Source: Skeletonema tropicum (taxonomy: Eukaryota > Bacillariophyta > Thalassiosirophyceae > Thalassiosirales > Thalassiosiraceae). Taken from it: a stretch of 64,000 nucleotides of DNA. Below the pieces are notes generated by a model. The model saw nothing but the letters and a program-made list of their open reading frames with translations, did not search any database and had not been told where the DNA came from. The stretch is from the NCBI GenBank assembly GCA_037178625.1, contig CM074129.1, positions 3,782,001-3,846,000 of the forward strand, in the 5' to 3' direction. Below are positions 1 to 12,881 of this stretch, one piece after another (the first letter of the stretch is position 1; the number at the start of each line of letters is the position of its first letter). Made by a program: the position numbers and the translations under genes.

Positions 1-1357
1 GCTTCCTGCAAGCGATTCATCTTGTTTACAAGAACAGATGCTACATTCTCGGTGACTATCTTTGAGTTGACCGCATCATCGTCCCAAGTCCACTTCAACG
101 CACCAAAATTGTACTGTAGGAGCTTTTCATCGTATAGAGATCTAAGAAACACCAAAACGAAGAAGGGATTGCCGTCTGTCTTCTTGTGTATCGTTTCTGC
201 CAATGATTTGACTTTGTCGTCATCATCATCCATACCCAACGCTTCAGCAACAAGAGATATGACATTGTCTACGCCAAGATTGCCAATCTTTATCTTTGTG
301 ATCGACACGTTCATTTGCTCGATATCTCCAATGTGGAGTACAAGGGGGTGACGACTGTGGTGATGAGTGAAAAGTGATATCAAGAATAAGCAGCTTAACT
401 TGAAGAACCTGCGTTGGGACATTAACATTAGACACAAATACATCGCAATCATCACTTACTCTGGTATTTCATCCACTCGGTAAGCGCCAATGATCAAAAG
501 ACTTGGGATCTCTCCATCCAATACGATGCTCTTCAATAGATCCAACGTTGCTGTATCGCTCCACTGTAAATCGTCAATGAATAAGATCACACCTTCAAGT
601 TTGAGCAAATTATCTTCAATAATCGTCTAATTGCGTAGTGCATTTGTGAGATAGATTCTTTACCGGCAAGGAGATTCAAACTGCCCAGTCTTGCATCTGC
701 CGCTGATGATGTAGAATACAATGATGATCTTTGGACTCCCAACCCCAGTAATTCTGCACATCCGGGCAATACCCGACGCAGTTGTTCTACATCCTCTTCA
801 TCAAACTCATTTCGAATCATATCTCGTATCAATGTCGCGATAGACAATCCTGTCTTATCATTACTAACTATCGTAATGTGCTTGGCAAGACTAGTCATGG
901 CATCGGAGAATGCTGAGAGCGGCCTGGACAATTTCTCATCAAATTTGCCAGATACAAAAGCATATCCATTTTTGGCAGCGGGGTCTCCTAAGCCTTTACG
1001 GATGAGAGCAGATTTGCCTGTGCCGGATATTCCAGAAACCAATATTAGATTGTTGTTGTTGGTAGATTGTTTGTCAGGGTTGGACTCATCATCATCATGT
1101 TCTCCATTGTTTCGAGCAGCAACTTCTTTGTTGTCAACCTTCTTCTGAATCAGCTCCCGAAATTTGCTCCGTAATAATTTGATATCATCATCTCGTCCAT
1201 GTAATTGCATATTCGATAGGCGGAGCTGGGCAATATTGGCTGCTTGTGTATTGATCTTTTGACTGCTTATGGCGGCCGTGACGACAGAGTTGGCTAGTTG
1301 CTGCGTCGAGGAAATGGGGTTGCTTCCCCTAGAAGATCCGGTGTTGGTGTTGATCAT
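1..1357 (-). CDS. AAA_16-type predicted ATPase, 3' part off the window edge, one frameshift
   Basis: The frame opens at MINTNTG (1357) and carries a Walker A loop GISGTGKSAL, then a Walker B region VILFIDDLQWSD. This is the layout of the AAA_16/predicted-ATPase module found in large signalling ATPases, often beside kinase or cyclase domains. The Walker B part lies in another frame from residue ~255. One missing base in the GG run at 592-593 (minus strand AAGGTG) would join SNLK to GVILFIDD. I see no GT-AG intron there, so this is a sequence error or a real lesion. A clean intron follows at 355-459 (GTAAGT...CACAG), joining YRVDEIPD to RHPLVLHIGD. The last exon (354-1) contains KTDGNPFFV, typical of these ATPases, and runs off the left edge. 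The partner output domain is not visible. Confidence 0.75.
592..593 (-). other. Single-base frameshift site in the AAA ATPase
   Basis: On the minus strand the frame reads SNLKV-stop, while the next frame reads EGVILFIDDLQW. Adding one G to the GG run restores a continuous P-loop ATPase across Walker B. No splice sites fit within the ~20 nt available. Confidence 0.6.
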
Positions 1358-1625
1358 ACTAACTTCCCTACCGTTAACAAACTGAAACTGCCATCGTTCC
1401 CGCTCTAGCTTTGTTAAAAGGAGTTTTCTTCATTATCTGCGAAGGCAAGCACGCCAGCTAAAAAATTAGGTGCGGCCACCACCTTTTACTTATTGGAAGT
1501 TGGAAGAGTAGATGTTGTATAACAGATGGTGTTTGGCGATGTACATACTAATTCCCAGTGTTTCGCCAACAATTCAAAATTATTCACACTTCAACATTTT
1601 TACTCCGTTCCGCGCATACTTATTA

Positions 1626-1817
1626 GGCGTATCTGGAAATCGGGCATGCGGGGTGCCCACAAGAGGGACTGGGAAGCTTTACGTGAGATTTTGGGTGCTT
1701 TCGGGTCGACAGATATTGGCATTTTGATCGCATTTTAGCTCATTTTCACCTGATTTTCTACCGTTGTTGGTCCCACGTTGGCACCGCCAACAAAATCGCC
1801 CACTATCCCGATACGCC
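1626..1817. mobile_element. MITE-like inverted-repeat element, copy 1
   Basis: The ends are imperfect terminal inverted repeats: GGCGTATCTGGAAATCGGGC on the left against GGCGTATCGGGATAGTGGGC on the reverse of the right (16 of 20 match). The element is flanked by TA on both sides (1624-1625 and 1818-1819). It is 192 bp, noncoding, and ends 95 bp before the start codon of the gene at 1913. A related copy lies at 29577-29773: its left end matches, and both share a central TTAGCTCATTT/TCAGCTCATTT stretch and a GGTCCCACGTTGGC/GGCCCCACGTGGGC stretch near the right end. The superfamily is not clear; a TA duplication would fit Tc1/mariner-type or related elements. Confidence 0.6.
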
Positions 1818-1912
1818 TACCGCGCCCGCTCGCTCAACCAACAGCCAACCCAGTGACACGACGCTGCTGATGAAAACCTCATCGATCGAGAATCGATGTC
1901 CACAGAGAGACG

Positions 1913-3100
1913 ATGATGAAGCTCTCCTTGATGCTGGCACTGCTTTGGGGCATTGGATATAATGCAGATGCACTTACTCTGCACAGATCGGGTCGGGCTG
2001 CGTCGATGCGAGTAAAAAAGCACATCTCGAAATCTTGTACTTCAACTTCACTAAATGGTTGGTATGAAGATAATAATAGCAACAACAATAATGATGATAT
2101 ATTTTCGAACTTCCTTGGTCGAAGGTCTGCTTCGAATAATAATAATAAAGAGCCGCCACAATCAGCATCATCATTAATTACTCCTCAGATGGAAGAGGAG
2201 GTAAGGGCATCAGCACAAGCAAAAATGGATGCAAATGCTGTATCTCGTGCAGTATCTTCGCTCATTGATGATGATAGAATAAACACAACCGATGAAAGCA
2301 CAATTATAGGGCTGAAATCTAGAAGTACAATCAATGGCCGTAATAAGCTGCGTGATCTCGCAGCTGGGACAGTCGATAGTCAAAGTCTTGCTACTAGCAC
2401 AACAATGAATAATGATAGCATAAACAGAAACAACAATAAAAATGATTCTGATACATCATCTTGGAACACACAACAAATTGCCATTGCCAGCGGTGTCACA
2501 GTCATGATCCTATCACCAGTTATTGTGCCCATCATACACGTACTTCTCCCACCAATCATTCCATCTCCATCATCAGTCTCATTTACCGGAGCAGCTCTTT
2601 TAGGTGCACTATCGTACATTATCGCATTGGGAGATCCAACCGATCAATCGAATGTCATTTCCGGTAATTCACCTGGCGGAGCATTGGGGGAAGGAGTTGA
2701 AGTTGGTGGAGCTGTATCACGTATTGTTGGACGGACGGCATTGCAGACTGCCAAGGCTTCCGCTCCTCGTGTAAGGGCTGTGGCACGAGCAGCGTTGGAT
2801 TATGATACTACTACTGCCACGTTGGAAGAGTTGAAGAATCGTGTCGATTATCTATCACAAAAGACATTAGAGTTGGATGATGAGAATCAAGTGTTGCGGT
2901 ATGAAGTGGCGTTATTCAACGCTGTTGAGGATGTAAGTGGCATGTACAAATTGGAAGAGTTAAAGGAGCTTGCACGATGTAGTGGTTTAAGAGGATATAG
3001 TACTGAGAGCAAGAATGCTTTGTTGAGGAGGTTGGTAAAGGAGCAAGCGTTGGAGTTGGATTTGACTCCTTACTATGAGCGCCTTGGTGACAGATTATGA
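1913..3100 (+). CDS. Secretory or plastid-targeted membrane protein with C-terminal SAP-like helix pair
   Basis: This is a 395-residue intronless ORF. Residues 1-22 form a signal peptide (hydrophobic core LMLALLWGIGY). An Asn- and Ser-rich low-complexity region follows to about residue 185. Two hydrophobic segments at about 190-213 and 223-240 (IAIASGVTVMILSPVIVPII and FTGAALLGALSYIIAL) look like membrane helices. A charged coiled-coil stretch LEELKNRVDYLSQKTLELDD comes next. The last 45 residues (YKLEELKELARCSGLRGYST... NALLRRLV) resemble a SAP motif or a rho-N-like helix-extended-loop-helix. I do not recognise the family. A plastid location is likely for a diatom protein with this N-terminus, but no clear ASAFAP motif is present. 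The upstream region carries the MITE-like element at 1626-1817. Confidence 0.75.
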   Translation: MMKLSLMLALLWGIGYNADALTLHRSGRAASMRVKKHISKSCTSTSLNGWYEDNNSNNNNDDIFSNFLGRRSASNNNNKEPPQSASSLITPQMEEEVRASAQAKMDANAVSRAVSSLIDDDRINTTDESTIIGLKSRSTINGRNKLRDLAAGTVDSQSLATSTTMNNDSINRNNNKNDSDTSSWNTQQIAIASGVTVMILSPVIVPIIHVLLPPIIPSPSSVSFTGAALLGALSYIIALGDPTDQSNVISGNSPGGALGEGVEVGGAVSRIVGRTALQTAKASAPRVRAVARAALDYDTTTATLEELKNRVDYLSQKTLELDDENQVLRYEVALFNAVEDVSGMYKLEELKELARCSGLRGYSTESKNALLRRLVKEQALELDLTPYYERLGDRL

Positions 3101-3325
3101 TCATACAATAAATTATTTTAGACAGGAGTTCAAGGAAAGGTGTTGTATTCGATTTTGACCTGTGCATAGTGGAGATAGTCTCGACAGAAATGAGTAGATT
3201 GGTAATGAGAGGTTGCGTTATTTTATGAATGCTGCATCTACATATCAACAATTACAACAACTTCTTTTGTGACCTCCGTCGTACATGTAATGATATAGAA
3301 AAGAAACGCATAGTCTTCCACAGAC

Positions 3326-6300
3326 TCACATCTCCTCGTCCTCTTTCTCTTTTCCCTGTGCTTCTAATCTCTCCAACTTTTCGAGGTTGTACAGTGAGCG
3401 CGTTGTTTCTACCTTCTGTAGCAAGAGCTCCTCAGAAAGATTTTGCAATACCACCTCGTGGAGACCGTCTTTCCAAAATTCTAGCCCAACAATTGCATCA
3501 GGCACAACACCCATGAACTCTTGCTCAAAGTTACGCTCATACTCCTCAGGATCCTCCTCTCCATCGTGCATAATTGGGGTGCGCAATTTCGTCTTTGCCA
3601 AAGATGCCAACTTCGTGTGCTCCTCAGTACTAGAGGCATCTTCGCGGGGCATTCCCACTGATACCAAGCGATTGACCTCTTTCTCAAACTTCCTACGAGC
3701 GTGATTGACTTGCTCAGCATCCATCTCCATTTTGCGTCCATCGCTGAACTTGACAAAATATGATCCACTTGGATCCAAGTGTGAATTCTTGTCGTTGTCG
3801 TGATACTTGGTAATCGCTCCTCGGAATCTGACCTTGCTAGTTTTGTTGGCGAGTTCGCGTGCCACCCCCTTGCCGATGTCGTCTTCATCACCCACCACTG
3901 GGTCGGCTGCGAGCATCTCGACGTCGTCATCTTGAACTTCTTCAGGGGTAGCCGGTTGCTGAATCAAATCGGCATTCAATTCGGCTGCATTGGTGACTTC
4001 GACCCTAACAACGTTGAAAGGCCTCTTGATCTTGTCATCATCGCCGTAGTATCTGCCTGATCTCAAAATCTTATTCAGAATGGGCACGATACCTCCAGCG
4101 AACTGTACATAGAAGTTAATATCAAAGAGTTGGCCAATGAAAATATGGATGCGAAAAAAAAAAACAAGAAGAAACGAACGCACCACATACGACTCCCTAT
4201 GCCTACCACGACAAGACTTCTGGTAATATTCAGAATATGGAATGTCTGCGAGTTCATACTCGCGTTCCCAAATCTCCATGGCACGTTGTACACTGACAGG
4301 GTTCCTCGTAAACGCACCCCTATTGAACTTGGTCCTTAGACTATCCTTGCTTTCCGTATATACACCATAATTTGGCCTTGCGACGAGGCACTTGTCGTTC
4401 TGATTGTCATGATTTTGAATGAAGAACACCTTTTCAGACTTCGTCAAGTAGTCTCTGGTGTCAAGCTGTGAACATATTAATTGATGATGTGAGTCTAGTG
4501 AACGCAAGATGAGCAGATGAAAGCCAAAGAAAAAACTTACATAAAATCCAGTTTTGATGTTGAATTTCCTCGTCCTCCTTGTCCCAAACCATCCTTGATC
4601 TTGATCAGAAGAGTCGGAATCACCGTTATTCGCAGCAGCAGAGTTGTTGACATCTTTGACATCATTGTACATCTCCATCATCTTCTCAGGACTGAGCCCC
4701 TTGTCTTGTTGAACAGCGTACAACTCGACAGTCTCATCTGGTGCGGTAAGGCCCCTAAAGACGAAACTTTGGGGTTTCTGAATGAATGTAACGCTTTGCC
4801 CCTTCATCGTTTTGATTCCTAAATCATAGCTGCCAGAGCTCTTGGCGGAACGAATTTCTTCGTCTAGTGTCTTGACAAACAAATCAAAAACTAGTCCTTG
4901 CCTCTTCATGTTCATTCCTAACAAGCGATTGAGAAACTTCGGCACGCCGAAGGGTTTCCTTGATCCCCCCCTCCTGGATTTCCCCTCGCTCTCTTTCATC
5001 AGTTCGTTTTGAGACACGCCCACATCAAACAACCAAATGTTACACAATACCTGAATTGAGAGAAGTGTAGAAGATTGAGGAATAATGGCACAAGATTACA
5101 GCAGAAGAATATTCATAAAGACTATAACTCACGTTGAAGTTCAGGCCAGCATCCAATGCTGACTTGATCTCATCATCAATTTTTTGTTTCATGCTTTCTT
5201 TGTCCTCTAGGCCACCCGCTAATGATTCGAAGTATTCCGAAACGCTTCTACCATCTTTGATGGCAGTTACTCTGCTGCTCGTAAGCTGCCGACAAGGACC
5301 TGTTAGTAGATGATACATCATAGAGCGGAATGTCTTCTCTCTGTGGCAACAAAAAAAGTAGAAGGTTCGAGACATTAGATGGAGACCAGCATGAAGATGA
5401 AGAGGGCTAAAAAGAAATGAGGACGTAACTTACCCTTCCGTATCATCATCGAACGGCTCCAAATTTTCTTCTAGAGTGCCTTCTCCTCGTTCCTCGGCAT
5501 CGATGGCTTCTTTTAGATGACCATCAATCATCTTCAATGCTTCGACGTAAAGTGCATCATCCACTTCGTTATCAACAGCTTCATTGCTTGAACAAGCCCA
5601 AATGAGTTTCAGCATCTTATGCAATGCATTCGAACCGTATTGATTATCCATATCAAACGTACTCAATCCGAGAGAATTGGCGCTGCCTGTAGCTCTTCTA
5701 TCACCTTGCGTGAGTGCTCCAAGTAGAGCAAGACGCTTGGCTACGGCAGACGCGAAACGCTTCTCTCCTCCTACATCACTGATGAGAAACTTGTAAAGTG
5801 GACCGGTGGTTTGGTTGGACCTATGAGTACGACCCAGCTGCTGGATAGCCTTATCGGCCGACCACGGCAATTCAATAGTGATATGAACGCGCCTACGTTG
5901 ATTCTTGACTCTCTTGTCTGCTTGTAGTGAGATACCAGTAGACGCGGCTTCCGATAAAATGGCAACCAGTTTGCTTCCGTTCTGGAAGTTGTTCTTCTCC
6001 TCGATGTTGATTTGATCTAAGCGACCAAGTTCACTCTTGCGCTTTTCGTAGATGACTTCGTACTTGTCCGTCATGGCGTTGTACTGCTTAATCTGACGTG
6101 ATTTCCTCCCTGTCAGCTCTGCCACTTGATCAGGGCCCCCGAGCTCGTTCAATAGGCGATCAAGTGGATTTGCTGGTAACGAGAGACTGTCTACAGTATC
6201 AATCCACCCCTTGACCTTCTCGGCCGCTCTGCGGTAGTTTGCCTTGCGTTTGAATTCAATCTTATCAGCGAGGCACATATTTTTTTCATCCGACTCGAGA

Positions 6301-9041
6301 GGAATCTCATTCCAGGCGATGGTTTGACTTGGCGTCTTCTTCTTTTTCAAGTCGAAGGCATCAAACTCCTCGTCTGAGTCCGAATCACTGTCACTGAGCA
6401 AATCACGATATTCGGACTCGATGCTGGAGTCAGAAGATGAACTTTTGCGCTTGTTTTTACCAGACTTCTTTGCCTTGCCAACCTTCTCTCCCAAGTTGAG
6501 AATGACTCCTTCGCTGGAAACATTGGTTTCGTCGTAGCTGACATCCGTCTTAGCGCGGCGGGAAGGGCGACTTGAGTCCATTGTCGATGAAGAGGTCTGG
6601 GTAGAAACACTAGCCGTGTCATCATCGCCGATAATATCTTCCTTCTTGAGGTGGTTCAAGAATTCGGGAGCAATCACACCAGCAGGCTTCGGAGGGAGAG
6701 GAAACATTTGCATGATCGTGCGTTTGAGATCTTCATTTGGAGCACTCACAAATGCTTCACCAAATGAGCCTCCTTCATCAGCTAGCCCAGCTATTTTCGC
6801 AGCGCCTTTTGCCCTGGATTCTCCGGTAGATTGGAGGCCAATCACACAGCAATGGCCATCTGCCAGGGCCTTCTGAGCTGTACTAATGGCAGTGTCTACC
6901 TTCGACGCTATACAAAGCGTACGGAAGAATCGCTGATGCGATGACCAAAATAGACCTTTTAGAACACCTGGCTTTCTGTCCCTAAATTTGCGCCTGAGTT
7001 TGCGTTGAATAACGATTGGGTCGTCCTTGTCCTCATCCTCGTCCTGCTCACCCTCATCATCTGAATCTTCATTCATCCCCTGGTAGAAAAGTTGTTCATC
7101 GTTGAGAAGCCCTTGACCGCCTTGCTTCTCCAATAACAACTTGATTTTCTTCTTCATCTCTCCCTCTTTCTGCAGCTTGGCGACTCTATCTGCAAGGTGC
7201 GAGTGCAAATCAATCCAGAGATTGGCTTCATCATTGTAAATTATACGAACGCTCTCATCGCTGACATCGTCAATCAGTTCAAATTCGCATGCTTCGTATG
7301 ATAGAGTCCTTGCTACAATAGCACCGACTGATTTCAAGTGCATGGCATGCAGCCTATGTATATAACATGACAAGAGTGAAGAATGAGCGAAAGGGGAAGT
7401 GCATAATCATCAACAAAAGTAATTTCAAAGAGATACTTACTCCATAGCACCCGTACCAAGGCGCTTGATACCTTGTAGGAATTGACTAAATCCCTGTGGA
7501 TGTTCAGTTCCGTATCCCCAAAGTCCAAGTCTTGACATGAACCCAAGATTTTTAGGCTCCGAAACACTCGTGGCACTGCAATACACCACACGTGCACGAG
7601 GCAGTAGCTTCTGAAGGTCTACAACTGCCTGAGCTGTTTTCGAGCTCTTGTCAGTGGGATTTCCTTGTGCATCTAGCTCCACAGTCTTGGCTTTGTGACA
7701 TTCATCAAACATGATGAGGCCATCGAATTCTTCGGGATTGTCTCCTCCACACCCTGAAAAGAGTTGAGAAGAGAGGAAGATGAGGTGAGAATGGAATGTG
7801 TTGGATGTGATTGATGATTTCGTACAAACTTACACTCAAGGAGCTGATTTAGACGAGTATCACTCGCATTCTTCTTTGCAACAAGAGTACTATAGGTAGA
7901 AAACATAACTCCCTCCGCGTACGGATCACCATCAACTTCATCATTCTTTCTCTTCTTGCCCTTATTTTTACCCTTGGCCTTATTCTTTCCCCTGCCCTTC
8001 CCCTTGGGCAAGAGTGAGCCATATGGCAATTTACCAAGATTGAAACAATTGTTCTCGGCATAGGATTCCAACCCCAAATCACTCAAATCACGCTTGGCAT
8101 CTTCGTATAGGTCGGAGCTGACACTGACCCATACGTGTTTGGTACGTCCACGTGCGATATTTTCCACGACAAACCCTGCTAGAGTTCGTCCTTTTCCCTG
8201 AATATAAGTTGGGTATGTATGCATATTATAAGTTTGTTTTAGTGAGCAAATGTTTGAAATAAATCACACGACAAATTGTACGTTCAATGCTGTATATTAC
8301 ACTCACCATGCCTGCACCATCTCCAAGCAGAAATCCAGCACGATAGGACGGAGGATCCCTCTTTCTACCTACCCCTACAGATGATGATGGCTGCTGTTGT
8401 TGCGGGTCAGTAGTACCATCCGATCCATTATTTGGAGGAGGACAAGGTGACAAGGAGGGACTATCCGCCTGTGGCTTGGAATCATGCTTGGCTTGTTGTA
8501 CCTGTAGACCCTTCTTCTTCTTGTTGTTCTCACTCTTGACCTTAGTTGAAGCTGCTGCAGCTGCAGGTGCACCTACTTTGGATGCTTCCGGTGCATCATT
8601 TTCCACACTAGAAACCTTTTCCTTGGGCAGATCCACCATGTGCCTCTGACATCCATATACAATCGCCTCCAATTGTGAATTGGACAATTTCCCCTCATAA
8701 ATGATATTGGCCGGCATGACCACATTGTACGTAATGTCTGGTGGAGCCACGGCACTGAGTGTAGAGTTCTCTACTACCTTGTCGGGATGGGGCTTGCCGT
8801 ACTTGAGTTTGGCAGGTTTGTAGGGGGTATAGGTGATGTCTTCTTCGTCATCTTCTTGTTCTTCGGATGGGTTGTTGTTGTTGGATGATTTTTGCTTGCC
8901 ATCCTCTTCCGAGGTGGAGGAGGAGGAGCGACGGGAGGTTGTTGTTGTGGATGAGGCACCAGGATTGGTGGTGGTTGATGATGATGAGACTGCAGCTGCA
9001 ATTGCTGCATGGAGCCTCGCCATTGCTTCTGCAGAGGACAT
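3326..9041 (-). CDS. SBNO: Strawberry notch (SBNO) family helicase-like ATPase, 8 exons
   Basis: Exons on the minus strand are 9041-8307, 8197-7834, 7753-7441, 7353-5434, 5340-5133, 5050-4541, 4465-4187 and 4102-3326. All seven introns are GT-AG, 75-109 nt. The joined frame is 5106 nt with no internal stop (1701 aa; animal SBNO proteins are about 1200-1400 aa). The splice at 8306-8198 joins GFLLGDGAGM to GKGRTLAGFV, completing the Walker A loop. Next comes the DEAD-like box MFDECHKAK (residue ~380), CSATSVSEPKNLG, and a helicase C-terminal half with QLGRTHRSNQ, the arginine-finger motif of SF2 enzymes. Strawberry notch proteins are nuclear and act with chromatin and transcription regulators. 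Acidic and Lys-rich linkers (KGKGRGKNKAKGKNKGKK, EGEQDEDEDKDD) are insertions. The first 60 residues are low complexity, so the true start could be slightly downstream of 9041. Confidence 0.93.
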
Positions 9042-9640
9042 GGTGCAATATTATGGTCGGTATCGGTACAGTTCTGAAAGTAGATTAGCAGTTGACGGTC
9101 CACGTGAAATGATTGTCAGCAAAGAATTATGAAGCCAAGAGAGAGCAACAAGAAGTTCACTGAAAGTTGGTGGTCGTCACAAATAAATCTCATTGACTGT
9201 CATCGCCAAAGTCAGTCGCGACATCGTTGATACTGGCAACAAGAAACAACCACACGGCGGCGCAGGTGTGCCATATTTTGTTCCTAACAATGCAGTGCGG
9301 CAGGCACGCCGGCAGGGCAGACAAATAGATGATCATTGCACTTGTGAAAAACACTTACCAAGATGTGAACGTACGGAATAATACTGCTGTCAAAAATATA
9401 CTGGGCGTTGGCAGCGGCGGCGTTGTCGACCGTTGTTGGTACTATCGACAATGCAATGGCGGTGCAACAGAGTGGTGGTGTCTTCGTCTTGAAAATGATG
9501 ATTTTTGAGGAGATGACACGAGCAACGCGCCATAAAATTACTCATAAGTCATGCATGGAATTAGTACATACGTAGATAGGCTATAGATAAGTTTACTGTT
9601 ATGTCCACTTTTCTTTTTTTCCACAAAAATACTTACAACC
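9042..9640. other. Intergenic region between divergent SBNO and PMS2-like genes
   Basis: This stretch of about 600 bp separates two divergently transcribed genes and must hold both promoters. A 62-codon ORF (9193-9381) is present but shows no recognisable domain, and I do not call it. I see no RNA gene or repeat. Confidence 0.5.
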
Positions 9641-12600
9641 ATGATGGAGCCACCAGCAAAATCACAGGAGGACGGTGCTGCAGTTACCACAGCATCCCAT
9701 GACAATGACAACAACCATCAAGACGACATCGACGACGACGACATCGACGGTGAGGCACCACTCATCAAGCCCATCTCCAACAACTCCATCAAACGCCTCG
9801 TAGCCGGCCAAGCAATCACAGATCTCTCCTCCTCCGTCAAGGAATTGGTCGACAATGCCATCGATGCCGGTGCCTCACGTATCTCCATCAAACTCTACAA
9901 CCAGGGATTGGAATGTATTGAATTAGCAGATGATGGGTGCGGTGTACCAAAATCGAGTCGGGCGTACATGGCACAACGTCATGCGACTAGTAAATTACGT
10001 CAATTTGAAGATTTGTATAATACTACTGCGGGGATGACGCCTACTGCGTGTGCACCAACGCTTGGATTTCGTGGTGAGGCTTTATTTTGTTTGGCCAATT
10101 TATCTCGATCGCTCAAGGTAACAACCAGAACTGTAGAGGATGAAACTGTCGGAGAATCATTCTGTTTTGATACACAGGGGGAACTGATTGCAAATTCGAT
10201 TGTGCCCACGCCACGATCTGTGGGGACAACTGTTTCGGTGTTTGGTCTGATGGAATCATTGCCGGTACGGAGAGTGGATATGTGCAAACGAATCAAGGCG
10301 CAGAATATGAAATTGATGAAGTTGATGCAAGGATATGCTATATTGTGTAGGGGGGTGCAATTCACCTTTACGGATGTTGCAACAACAAATACTTCGACTG
10401 CAGCTGCAGTTAAGAAGAAGCAGAAGAAGACGGTAGTGAGATTGGCAACGAGTGAATCTAGTAAGACAATGGAGGCACGTGTGGCGAGTGTATTGGGGAC
10501 AAAGTTTCTTGCTGGTTTGACACGGATTGAGCTGGATTTGCAGTGTGTTGTGGATGGTGGTGACAATACTAATGACAATGATGAAGCAGCAGCGGCAGCA
10601 GAAACGAATCGTCATGTCAGCAGCAGCAGCAACAAGGACAGGAAATGGAGCATGTCTGGTCTCATATCACATTCACCTACGTCCCCAAATCCAGGTAATG
10701 CAAGAGATATGCAATTTTTCAGTATCAATGGCCGTCCGGTAGATTTGCCGTCGGTTTCACGAGTGCTAGGTGATATGTGGAGGACATTTGATCCGTCCAT
10801 TGAAGGGAGTGGCGGTGGTAGCAAACGTAGTGGGAGGCGACCTGCCTGTGTCTTGGCATTTACCCTACCACCTTCAATGTACGATGTCAATTTGGCTCCG
10901 GATAAGAGAGAAGTTATGTTTACGGAGGAAGCATCCATAGTTGGATGTATACGAGATGGTCTCTTGAAGGTGTGGTCGGAACAGAGTGAAGGAAAGTTTC
11001 GGGCCAATGAGGTAGAGCGAAGAAGTAGTACTGATGCAAAATCAGCTAGTTCTGTTTCAAAGTTGACTGTGACACAAGAACCCAGTACACAGAATGAAGA
11101 GAGTGCATCGAGGACTGAGAAAAGCGTTGTTTGTGATGACGTTACACCGAAATTAACCAGAAGAAATGCCACTGCAACACGTGGTGACAATGACAATGGA
11201 TCTCTGGTCACTCCATTTGACTCTTCCAATGCAAACAAAAGACGTCAATCATCATTATCATCATCAACATCAACAGCTACTCCTCCCGACGAATCAGATA
11301 CACTGGTAAATGAAGATTCGCATTCAAGAGAAATCACAATTCCAGTTCAACATACAAGAGCTTCGCCTCAAGAACGCAGAGGGTGGGAACAAACTCAATT
11401 AAACTTTCGGCGTATTGAGAAACAAAATCTGAGACAGGAAATGCAAAAGATGCTTGGTCCAAATGAGGGCAGCAATGACCGTCCTCAACGCACGAGATTG
11501 GCAGAGGAAGTGGAAGAGCCAGCATCCTCAATTGAAGAGTCTGCAAAACCTGAAAAACCTAGACAGTCGAAGCGCCTGAAACGGAAACGACACGATGATG
11601 TTTCTTTTCTTGACAAATTTGCTTTTGGATCTAAGCAAGAGGATGAAAAAGAAGCTTCCAGTAGTGGGAGTGAGAACGAGAGTGGTGAAAACGAAACATT
11701 TACTTCGCCCAATATTAGACCAGCCTCAAGAAAAAGTGTCAGTACTATCAGATACAAACACAACTCGAGGAAATTTTGTAGGGAGAGGCAGGGCTACTCC
11801 TGGGGCAAGAATGTTAGTTGGAAGGGCAGCATCGGTTACTGAAACCTCCCAAGCGTCCTCAATTCGGAGCAGGCGTACTCATCAAGCAGCAATTGAGACG
11901 GGCAAGCGCAGGCATTCAGAAGTGGAGTCTTCCATGGCACCGGTCGCTCCATCTGATGAAACTGTTTGGGACAACTTTGCAGGAACGCGTGATGTAATTC
12001 TACAATCTCAAAGAGCATATCTTGCAACGAAGAAACATTCCACGTTACTGCAATCTTCTCTGAATAAGAAGGATGATGACGAAAAGGAATCTACATTGAG
12101 TCTGTGCAAAGACGATATCCGCAACATGTCGATCATCGGGCAGTTCAACCTCGGCTTTATTCTCGCCAGAGATCATAACAACAACCTTTGGATACTTGAC
12201 CAGCACGCGTGTGATGAGAGATATAACTTTGAGCGCCTTTGTAAAGAAACAGCTATTCATGAGCAGAAGCTTATTGCTCCACTTCCGTTGGAGCTATCAC
12301 CGTCAGAAGAGCATTGTGTCTTGGAACACATGGATATCTTTGAACGCAATGGTTTTAGATTCTCGTATGACCCTGAAAAGGAGCAACGGCACAGGCTTTC
12401 GGTAACGGCATTGCCCCACAGCGGTTCAGGAGGGGATGGGAGAAAAGCAGTTCAATTTGGAAAGGAAGATGTTGGAGCTCTTTGTGCGATGCTCGGAGCG
12501 GATGGCGCCTCAAGTGCCGAAGGATACATTGCAGGATTCGGATCGGGTGCCGATGGAAGTGGAATGGTCGGGAACAACGCCGTGAGAAGGTTTGCTGGTT

Positions 12601-12881
12601 TGACTGGATCTCACAATGGATCCTCGCTCATGCGTCTCCCAAAAGCAATAGCAATGTTTGCAAGTAGAGCATGTAGGGGCAGCGTTATGATCGGAACTGC
12701 TTTATCTGACAAAGATCAGAAAAAGATTTTGAATAAACTCGACATCACGGACGATCCTTGGACTTGTGCCCATGGCAGACCGACAATGTCTCATGTTTCA
12801 TGCCTTTCCAAACAATTGAAAGAAGATGACGATGTATTGACCTTGCATTACACAGCAGGTGGATCTTCTGAAGATTGTTAA
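9641..12881 (+). CDS. PMS2: PMS2-type MutL homologue, DNA mismatch repair endonuclease
   Basis: The N-terminal GHKL ATPase shows all signature motifs: ELVDNAIDAGAS (~residue 66), DDGCGV and GFRGEAL. The C-terminal half carries the metal-binding endonuclease motif DQHACDERYNFE, then ACRGSVMIGTAL and CAHGRPTMSH, which are the PMS2/PMS1-specific zinc-site elements. The protein would pair with MLH1 (MutL alpha) and nick the unrepaired strand in the nucleus. The two halves lie in different frames. A 49-nt intron at 11670-11718 (GTGAGA...AATATTAG) restores the frame exactly, joining SSSG-D-QPQEKVS within the disordered linker. It is shorter than the other introns here, so a one-base error in the linker is the alternative. 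The Ser/Glu-rich linker (~residues 450-720) is not conserved, as usual for the family. Confidence 0.92.
11670..11718 (+). other. Predicted 49-nt intron in PMS2-like gene
   Basis: The donor is GTGAGAACG and the acceptor is CCCAATATTAG. Removal shifts the reading frame from the ATPase ORF to the endonuclease ORF with a split Asp codon (G|AC). It is not confirmed by transcript data. Confidence 0.5.

Noticed and set aside
9193..9381. 62-codon ORF in the SBNO/PMS2 promoter region
   Set aside because: No domain, no homologue I recognise, and length expected by chance.
10000..11238. Minus-strand ORFs of 192 and 208 codons across the PMS2-like gene
   Set aside because: Shadows of the conserved sense-strand MutL frame.
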